Of a DNA stretch of 64,000 bases, positions 55,734-64,000 are shown piece by piece. Origin of the DNA: Drechmeria coniospora (Eukaryota > Ascomycota > Sordariomycetes > Hypocreales > Ophiocordycipitaceae); the NCBI RefSeq assembly GCF_001625195.1, contig NC_054390.1:310001-374000 (forward strand), given 5' to 3'. The position numbers were made by a program, and so were the translations under genes. The notes beneath the pieces were generated by a model. That model ran no database searches. It was not told where the DNA came from and saw only the letters and a program-made list of their open reading frames with translations. Every line of letters begins with the position of its first letter. Within the stretch, counting starts at the first letter, position 1.

Positions 55734-57683
55734 TCACGCGTCCAGACGCTTTTCCGGATGCCCCGAGGGCAGGACATCCTGCACCGTCTCGTCGGTGCCC
55801 ATGAGATCCTCCTCGATGGCGACGTGGTCCTTGATCTTGAGGAAGATGACGGGCGAGGCGATGACGATGGAGACGCTCAGCAGGACCCAGTTGCTGATGA
55901 GCTCCGTCATGAAGGGGATCTTGCGGGCGTCGAGGTTGGCCATGATGGCGGCGCCGGCGGACTGGATGCCCTTGTAGAAGCCGACGTAGTTGGCGGAGCG
56001 GCGGCCCGAGTTGGACAGGGCGCCCATGTACCTGGACGGGGTCAGCGGCGGGCGAGGGGACGGCCGGGGGGGTGAGACGCACCAGTAGACGGTGGCCTGC
56101 CAGGCGGCGTCGTAGAGGCCGTAGAGGATGTAGAGGAACATGGGGCCGACGTAGCCGCTGTCCTCCCAGTCGGTGGGCTGGAAGCCGGCGTCGGGGTTGA
56201 CGGACTCGCGCGTGTAGGTCAGCTGGAAGGCGTAGCCGCCGCCCCAGATGGCCATGGTGAGGACGAGGAGGACGACGAGGGAGGCGCGGGCGCGGACGGA
56301 GCGGCGGACGTGCTCGATGTCGAGGACGTAGCCCCAGATCATGGCGGCGACGATCTGGGCGATCCAGTAGAGCAGGCTGTTGAGGGCCTTTGTGCGGGTG
56401 CCGAAGTGGGCGCCGTTGACGTTGTTTTGCTGGTAGACGTAGAACCAGTTGGAGGAGAAGAACATGGGGAAGAGGAAGATGACAAAGGGCTCGAAGCGGA
56501 TGGTCTCGTAGAGGCCCTTGAGCTCGCTCTGCCAGCTCGGGTTCTTCATGAGGACGACGCGCGAGCCGTCGGGGCGGACGACGTCGGAGGCGTCGCAGAG
56601 GAAGAGGGCGAGAAAGGCGCCAAAGGCCATGAGGACGATGAAGCCGATATAGGTGCCGTCGGCGACGGTGACGTTGGCCGTCGTGTGGATGTTTGTTCCG
56701 AGCGGTATCTGGAGGAGCAGGCCGTCGGTCAGCGGCAACTCGGCGGGGAGGGGGGAGGAGGGAGGAGGGGGATGGGGGTGACGGTACCAGACTGCCGATG
56801 ACGGCGCCCATGTTGAAGATGGCCCAGAACCAGGCAAAGTAGCGTCCCTTTTGGCGCTCGTTGGGGTAGGAGATCATGATGGTGCCCTGGGCGGTCCAGA
56901 GCAGGCCGGCGCAGAGACCGAGGAGGACGCCGGCAAAGATGTTGAAGGCCGGGACGTAGTGGTGGACGGAGACGAGGAGGCTGATGGCGTAGATGCAGTA
57001 GCCGACACCGCCAAAGGAGAGGGTCCACTTGACGCCGAGCTTGTTGACAAAGGTGCCGCCGAAGAAGCCGAAGACGGCAAAGGTGCTGTAGAGGGCCGTG
57101 TTCTAGCAGGTCAAGCTCGCGTCAGCAGAGGTAACGGCAGGCAAGCAGGCAAGCAGGCAAGCAAGCAGGCAAGCAAGCAGGCAAGCAGGCAAGCAGGCAA
57201 GCAGGCAAGCAGGCAAGCAGGCAAGCAGGCAAGCAGGCAAGCAGGCAAGCAGGCAAGCAGGCAAGCAGGCAAGCAGGCAAGCAGGCAAGCAGGCAAGCAG
57301 GCAAGCAGGCAAGCAGGCAAGCAGGCAAGCAGGCAAGCAGGCAAGAAAGCAGGCAAGGGAGCTTGTCGTACCATGTTGTTGGCGAGCGTCGCGTCGGCCT
57401 TTCCGCCGCCGCCCAAGCCGCCGAGGGCGTTGAACATGCCGGGGCAGAGGAAGCAGACAAAGGCGACCATGCCGAGCTGGGCCTTGGGCGAGGCGTACCA
57501 GGGCAGGGTGTAGCCAAAGAGGCGACGCTGCCGGTACCGCCAGCCGGGCGGCAGGGTGAAGTCGACGTCGGTGCCGTCATCGTGGTGGCGCGGCAGGTCG
57601 GGCGAGTCGGAGGTGTCGACGGGCGTGTCGGCGGCGGCCGTCGGCGGCGACTGCGAGGCCGCCAGCGTCTCCTTTTCCGACAT
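55734..57683 (-). CDS. UNC93-like MFS transporter with minisatellite-filled intron
   Basis: Exons 57683-57372, 57102-56788, 56708-56083 and 56031-55734 give 516 residues in about 11-12 TM helices. The pattern matches fungal UNC93-like (DUF895) major-facilitator proteins: YTLPWYASPKAQLGMVAFVCFLCPGMFNALGGLGGGG, NTALYSTFAVFGFFGG, GYCIYAISLL, GLLWTAQGTIMISYP, KGRYFAWFWAIFNMGAVIGSL, and VYWYMGALSNSGRRSANYVGFYKGIQSAGAAIM near the C-terminus, with an acidic cytosolic tail. Introns 2 (79 nt) and 3 (51 nt) are ordinary. Intron 1 is 269 nt because an 8-bp repeat fills about 220 nt of it. Substrate unknown; fungal members are annotated mainly as putative transporters. The gene is convergent with the microexon peptide gene. 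Confidence 0.9.
57138..57357. repeat. 8-bp minisatellite inside intron 1 of the UNC93-like gene
   Basis: About 27 copies of GGCAAGCA (CCTGCTTG on the sense strand), with three slightly altered units at the left end and GCAAGAAAGCAG at the right. It lies between the donor at 57371 and the branch/acceptor at about 57103-57123, leaving both signals intact. Confidence 0.95.
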
Positions 57684-60600
57684 GGTGCGGGACGGCCAAA
57701 GATGGCGGCGTCGGCGGCTCGCGGGTCGCCGATGGGGGGACGGAAGCAAAGGCGAGCCGATGCTCGAGCCGGGCCGAGGCTGGTGCCGAAGCAGGCGACG
57801 AGGTGGCGGTGATGAAGCGGGCGGCGAAGCGGGCGGGGAAGCAGGAGCTGAGGTTGGAGCTTATGTCGGAGCGGAGGCCGGTGTCGAGGCCGGTGTCGAG
57901 GCGGTGTCGAGGCGGTGTCGAGGCTGGTGTCGAGACCGGTGTCGAGGCCGGTGTCAAGGCCGTTGTCGAGGCCGTTGTCGAGGCCGTTGTGCGGAGATGG
58001 GCAATGATGTTGATGCGTGGCCGCCGTGGTGCCCGATGGCGAGGCTGACGCCGATGCCGACGCCGATGCTGACGCTGACGCCGACGACGCAGATGGCGAG
58101 GGAGGGCAAAGTCCCTGCCGACCAAAACGACGGGACGAGAGCAAGAGGCCCAAGGCGGGCGGCGGCGGATCGAGGGCCGAGGATGGACGACCGAGGATGG
58201 ACGACCGAGGGTTGACGTCGATTGTCGATGCCTGTCGACGGGTGACGTGAGGGGGGTTTGGCCACGAGGAATCGGATGAACGTTGAGCCAGACGGCGGAG
58301 GCGCGTGGGCGTAGAAAATGGCCGAGGGGAAAGAGCGGGTGGGGTGCGGAGGATAAATAATGCCCTTCCGGTGGTGAGAATTCTCCGTCGGCCAATGACC
58401 AGGGGAGGACGGGGAACGGGGGGAACGGGGGGGGCAAGGAGGATCGGGGATTCGGGCTATTACCTCGCACCTAGGCGGCTGCGACGTGGAGACAACGTTA
58501 CTCGACGACGTGGAATACGAAGTCGGACTCGTCCCTCTCATTAGCGTCTCGTCGGGCCCGGGGTGCGTCGCAGTAAGCAGCAGTAAGCATTCGCATGCTC
58601 ACGCCGACGTCGAACTGTCACGATGAGGCAGCGGTCTAGGGGCGTTGGCGCATAGGCTTTCCCGAAGACGTTTGCCGCATCGTTCGCGGGGGTGGGTGTC
58701 GATGGTTTGTACCGCACACGTAGCCAGTACCCGCGTGGCACAGTGCCTGTTTTGCGCACCGTTGATGGGCTCAGCAGTGAACGAACCCTCTGGGGCACGG
58801 TGCACGCTCCCGAACAGCACACCCTTGGGTGGTACCAGGCACCTACTAGGTACCTGGCAGCACAACAGTCAGTCCACGTGCCCACCGTGGCACAGCGCAC
58901 ATTATTCTCTGTATATTTAGGGCCCTCTGCCGCACAGTGCCTGTTTTCCGTGCAGCTTGTCGGCACCGTCACGCAGTCAACGCCCTCTGCACCGTCCATG
59001 TGCTGCGCAGCGCAGTGCATTTGCTCGGTAAAAGCAGCGATTGCAGTAGGGAGAAGGGAGTAATGCATGTAATTACTCTGCAGGCGACGTAAGCCTGGGC
59101 TGCCCCCATGCGAGGCGCACTGCCGTGCACAGTCCATGTACCATGCAATTCATACGGTCTCACATGCCCTAAGCACTAGGCATGCAGTCCATGTACTCTC
59201 TACCGTCCATGTACTCTATACAGGAACTGTCATGTACTCTATACATTCATATACTCGGCACAGTTCATGAGTTCCGTACAATTGTCCATGTACGCCGTGA
59301 TGAATGCAATCCATGGACTCTTCGTTTCATATGCTACCATGGTCCATGTACTCTGCAATTAATGCAGTCATGTTCTCTTCGTTCGCAGCCCATGTGCTCA
59401 ACATTGCCCATGCACTCCGTAGCCCGTGTGCTCGGTACCATGGTCCATGGACAGGTACTCTGTGATCCATACGTCCATGTATCCTGTACCTGGGCTCCGT
59501 AGGGCTCTGCAGCGTCCAACGGCTCGCACACCCACAGTGCATGTATTGCGCATGCAGGTCATACGGGCAGCGCCAGCCGTGCAAAGGTACCGCTGATGCT
59601 CGGCGGTGTGCTCGGTACCACCAGACGCGGCCGTGTGGACAGGCACGACGCCGATGCATGGGGTGAAGATTCTTATGCCGTCGCTCGTGGGCGTAAGCAC
59701 GACGTTCCAGGCAACGGCTTATTTTCTGCATCGACGCCCTCCGCACCATGCACATTCCTACAGGCACGAGTACGCAGCAAGACTCGTGCATGTTTGTGCT
59801 GTACTGTCTGTACTGACGGTCTGCACTGTACAGTCTGCACTCGCCACGCGCACTCCAAGTACGTGCACCAGCGCGGCGCACCACCCACGGCGCACTGTAC
59901 GAGCTCCCAACGGCGGACGGCCTGGGTCGTGGCGTAATTGGCTCGGCGCCGCAGTCCGCCGGCAAGACCCACCGGGTCGCTCCTATCCCGGATTTCTCAC
60001 GGAGCGGCGGCGACTTCCACGCCCAAGCGGTCGCGACTTCCACGGCCAGCGGTCGCAACTTCCAGCGTCTTGGGTGCCATGCGGCGCCGTCGTGGCGGCC
60101 TTGACCGGCGGGCGAGGGAGGGAGAGGTTGGTGGTGGGTTAAGGGTCACCGGTGCGGGCGCGCACGCGAATCAGTCCCTGCAGCGATTTTCGCCGTCGTC
60201 TTGATACCCGGCTCATCATCTGTCGAGGGAGGTGGCATCGATGCTACGTTCCTGCCGTCCACCTTCGGCTGTCGGCACCCTCGCCATGGCGCTTGCAGTG
60301 GCGGCAGGTGCAACATGATGCGACGCCACTCTCGAGGGGCTTGTGCATGCAAGTACTTTGTACTCGCATGTTCCTTTGGCTAGCGCGCTCGCACCGCAGC
60401 ACGGCGCACATGAGCGCCTGCAGGCCCTGCCCAGTGCCGAGACGGCCGCCGCACGGTCACGTTGCTGCCCTGCGGTACGGCCTAGGTAGATGTACAAGAC
60501 GCGGCGGTACCGGCACGCGCACTTATGCGGCGTCCATGCCGTCTCGCCTCGACTTTCCGTCGACGCCGCTACGAGCGTGCCGGGTACCAGGTACCGCGTT

Positions 60601-62409
60601 GATACGGCCGGCATGTCCGTGCTCGCCAACTTTGGCACGGTGTCAATATGCTTCACGTCTTGGCCGGACGAATGAGCGGCCGTGGCTCGGCGCAGGCAGC
60701 AGGCGACCTGGTTGGGCAGAAACGCGCTGGGATGCTCGTCCTTGTCCGGCCCACGAACCCGCTGTGCTGTGGGCGCTGTAGCTGCCGAGCCGTGGCGGTA
60801 GGCGCCCTGAGATGCGTCGACGGCGTGTCCCGAGCAGGCGGTGCGGCGGCAAGGCTCCGGTGCCGCGTAAACGTATAAATAGCAACCCCCCGCCATCGTA
60901 CGGTCGCCGGCTCGGGACAGAGGCAAAGTCTGCCACCACCGATGTGCGCTCCAGTACGTGTGCGGGCGCTGCGTGTGGGGAGTTTGACAAAGGTGCTAGC
61001 TGTTACGGGGCGGCGCTGTAGCTGGGTGTAACCCCTAACACTAGCTACCTATGCAGTGAATGGGCGACCAGCGATATGCAGTGCCATGCCAGCATGACCT
61101 CCTGCAGCAGTGCTGCTTACAGTGCTGCTTATGCCACCAAGCTCTCTAGTACCTAATAGTAGGCGCCCAAGTGCACCACCAAGGCAGGTACCTAGTAGGA
61201 ATACATGCACGGAGCACTTGCCACCTGCAGGTACAACCCCACCCACCTGCAGTACACCTGCAGCACACCCACAGCACACCTGCTTGCATGTACACGAGGC
61301 ACTGGACCAAGTACCAAGTGCCGCTGCCCGCAACGTGCCGACTGCTGCTCCGTAGTGCCTAGTTGCACTGTGCAGCCAGCGTGCATGCCCTCAGCCATTC
61401 ACCCATACCTGTCCTCGCCACACCACCCACGTACAGCACAACAGCACACCCAGGCACCACTCTGCCTGGCGCGCCGAGGGAATGCCACTGCCGGCGTCCA
61501 GGAGAGCAGCGGGAGCGGGACGGGGAACGGGGAACGGGGACGGCAAACGGCCGACGGCAAACGTGCATCGGGCAACGGAGAAACGGCCGACGGAGGGGCG
61601 TCGTAAAAGGCCCGAAAGGCGTCCTCGCGTCCTCGCCGTCACGGGGTGCCTGGCCCATCTCGTGGTGGATGTACTGTACATGGATGTACTGTACATGTAC
61701 GGAGCGCACCGTGTACGGAACAAGTACTGTACACCTGCAGTACCGGTGGACTGCGCACGTGGGCGCAAGTACCATGTACAGCAGGGGGATGTACTGTACT
61801 GTACGCAGTACTCGGGTGTACAATGGAAAAGTGCCGAGTGCCTAGTGCTGCACTTACATGCAAGTAGTTATACACCTAGCCACGGCGAGTGCATGCATAT
61901 TGCTCCGAGGTGTTTGCAATGTATTGCACAAGTACACAAGCACTTGCGGTCTGGTAGCTACCGACTATTGGTGTTTGAAGTTTGGAGGCGATACGGGCAG
62001 GGCGAGCCAAGCGGGACTTGAGCTCCGTACTCGGCCCGCATCTATTACTTGTGCGTGGCGGTGAAAGGGCCGGAACCACTTGCAGTACAGTGCTCCGTAC
62101 AGAGTTCTCTGCACAACAAGTACACCTTGAAAAAGGGTATTACGTGCGCGTGTGCCGGTACTTGCTTGCATGCGCAGAGTCGGTAATAAGCCAACGCACC
62201 ACCCGGGGCGGCACTCGGATGCCGCGCGCATGGCATGCCGCGCCGCAGGCAAGCAGGGACATGTACTTTCGGCGCTCGTATGCCGCTGGTGTCCGGTGCC
62301 GTCCGGAGGGGCCCGGCGGATGTGCCGCAGGGAAAGCACGACCTTTGAGGGATGAACAGCTGACGTCAGAGCCCACAGCGGGCGCCGCCACCCATCGGCA
62401 AGCCTGACC
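57684..62409. other. 4.7-kb gene-poor interval
   Basis: No gene is supported. It contains 15-bp repeats at 57862-57990 and GACGCCGATGCC units at 58040-58095 upstream of the transporter, CATGTACTC-rich sequence at about 59190-59480, and AGTAC/TGCAGTAC-rich sequence at about 60990-62170. The many long frames overlap each other on both strands and lack domain features. Confidence 0.55.
57862..57990. repeat. 15-bp repeat upstream of the UNC93-like gene
   Basis: Units of GTCGAGGCCGGTGTC type, 13-15 bp, repeat about nine times, 180-310 bp upstream of the start codon. Confidence 0.75.
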
Positions 62410-64000
62410 GCCAGTTGACGGCGGCAGGATCGACGGCGGCAGCATGGGCAGAAGCACTGGGAAGCCCATCGGCAGCGGTAGCATCGACGGTGGCAGCATG
62501 GGCAGAAGCACTGGGAAGCCCATCGGCAGCGGTAGCATCGACCGTGGCAGCATGGGCAGAAGCACCGACAGAAGCTCGACGGCAGCGGTATCATCGATGG
62601 TGGCAGCCTCGACGGTGGCAGCATGGGCAGCAGCATGGGCAGCAGCATGGGCAGCAGCATGGGCATCAGCATGGGCAGCAGCATGGGCAGAAGCACCGAC
62701 AGAAGCCCATCGGCAGCGGTAGCATCGATGGTGGCAGCGTCGACGGTGGCAGCCTCGACGAGGGCACCAACAGGAGCACCCACGACAGCTGCAGCACCAA
62801 CGACGGCGGCACCGACGGAAGCATCACCACCGACAGCAGAAGCACCGATGGTGGCAGCATCGACAACGGCAGCAGAAGCAGGGGCGGCATCGACAGAAGC
62901 AGCACCGACAGCAGTAGCACCGATGGTGGCAGCATCTACAGAAGCACTGACGAGAGCATCAACAGAAGCATCGACGGGAGCATCAACGCCGACAGCGGCA
63001 GCATCGACTGAAGCACCGACGGGAGCATGAACGCCGATAGCGGCAGCATCAGCAGGAGCAGCACCGACAGAAGCACCATCAACGACAGCGGCAGCATCGA
63101 CAGAAGCACCACTACCACCAGAAACACCGATGGTGGCAGCATCGACGGCGGCAGCACCGACAGTGGCAGTGCCGACGGAAGCACCACCACCGACAGCACC
63201 ATCACCCACAGCGGCACCACCGACAGTGGCAGTGCCAATGGTGGCAGCATCGACGGAAGCATCGACAGGAGCAGCATCAGCAGCGGCAGCACCGACAGAA
63301 CCACCATTGACGATAGCGGCAGCACCGATAGCAGTTGCACCCATGATGGTAGCATCGATGGTGGCAGCATTGGCAGAAGCACTGATGGCGGTGGCATTGG
63401 CAGCAGCACCGATGGCGGTAGCATTAACGGCGGCAGCATCAACGACCGCAGTAGCAGCACATATAGTAGCAGCATCGACGGCAGCAGCACCGACTGCAGC
63501 ACCGACAGAAGCATCGGCCGAAGCACCGACCGAAGCACCAATGGCGGCAGCGTCAACAGCGTTGGCGTCAACAGCGTTGGCATCAATAGAGGCGGCATAA
63601 ACAGTGGCAGCATCAGAAGCGGCAGCGCCGACAGAAGCACCATCACCGGCAGCGGCAGCACCGACAGCAGTAGCATCAGCAGCGGCAGCATCAACAGAAG
63701 CACCGACGGCGGCAGCATCAACAGCGGCAGCATCAACAGCGGCAGCATCAACAGCGGCAGCATCAACAGAAGCACCGACCGAAGCACCATCACGGACAGC
63801 AGCAGCGCCGTCAGCAGCAGTACCAATGGTGGCAGCATCAGCAGAAGCACCAACAGCGGCAGCATCAACAGTCGCAGCAGCAGCACCGATAGTAGCAGCA
63901 TCGATGGCAGCAGCACCGACGGCAGCAGCACCGAAGGCACCACCACCAACGGCAGCAGCACCGACGGCACCACCACCAACGGCACCACCACCGACAGAAG
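62410..64000. repeat. 1.6-kb array of 9-, 12- and 15-bp units with 3-nt periodicity
   Basis: Modules such as GGCAGCATCGACGG, AGAAGCACCGACGG and GGCAGCATCAACAGC are shuffled throughout and run off the window end. Nearly all unit lengths are multiples of three, so several frames stay open for hundreds of codons: on the plus strand as GSINSGSIN-, AASTAAAST- or QHQQRQHQQ-like text and on the minus strand as LLMLP- or VDAAA-like text. A real coding exon beyond the edge cannot be excluded, with the Ser/Gly/Asn/Asp plus-strand frame the most protein-like, but no start, stop or domain supports it. Confidence 0.75.

Noticed and set aside
61965..63344. 459-codon minus-strand Ala/Val/Asp frame
   Set aside because: All frames of the 3-nt-periodic array are open, so length is no evidence of coding.

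Overview
The window is nuclear DNA from a filamentous ascomycete, most likely Pezizomycotina and probably Hypocreales. The evidence is: genes split by short introns (about 50-80 nt) with GTRNGT donors and RCTRAC/GCTAAT branch motifs; a fungal gene set (UstYa-family oxidase, Bim1/X325 copper protein, DFG5/DCW1-type GH76 enzyme, Kex2-style KR processing sites); GC-rich coding exons; and a decayed Ty3 retroelement with stops. The species cannot be named from the sequence alone. Genes are sparse and lie between gene-poor stretches full of minisatellites.

Layout. 0-7 kb: the 3' end of a CDS, a small 4-TM protein (-), a ferric/cupric reductase (-) and, divergent from it, a GPI-anchored Bim1/X325-like copper-acquisition protein (+); the last two suggest a metal-uptake pair. 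7-19 kb: a gene-poor stretch of minisatellites, dispersed repeats and a decayed Ty3 remnant, holding one effector-like secreted Cys protein. 19-28 kb: a low-complexity nuclear protein (-), DPM1 (+), an SDR enzyme with a YxxxR active site (-) and a TRAPPC12-like tethering subunit (-). 31-36 kb: a secreted Gly/Tyr-repeat protein (-) and a six-exon UstYa/DUF3328 oxidase (+). 36-43 kb: mostly empty, with one doubtful secreted ORF. 43-49 kb: a GH76 mannanase (+) and a two-exon acyltransferase-3 (-). 49-54 kb: empty apart from repeats. 54-58 kb: the microexon peptide gene (+) and an UNC93-like transporter (-) whose first intron is filled by an 8-bp minisatellite. 58-64 kb: no gene, ending in a 1.6-kb array of units that are multiples of 3 nt.

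The most unusual object is at 54338-55191. A signal-peptide exon is followed by ten in-phase microexons (nine of 3 nt, one of 6 nt), each a codon or two, separated by eleven introns of 58-72 nt that carry canonical donor, branch and acceptor signals. Read with full inclusion it gives a 40-residue pre-peptide. The Lys of exon 1 and the Arg of exon 2 together form a KR Kex2-type site, so the predicted product is the 13-mer MIFEPPIDHFPEN, with almost every residue in its own exon. Because every microexon is a multiple of three in phase 0, any exon-skipping pattern keeps the frame, so one locus could encode a combinatorial set of secreted peptides. This is an inference from splice signals and needs RNA evidence.

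Exon joins below were worked out by hand from splice consensus, frame continuity and family resemblance; no alignment or database search was run.
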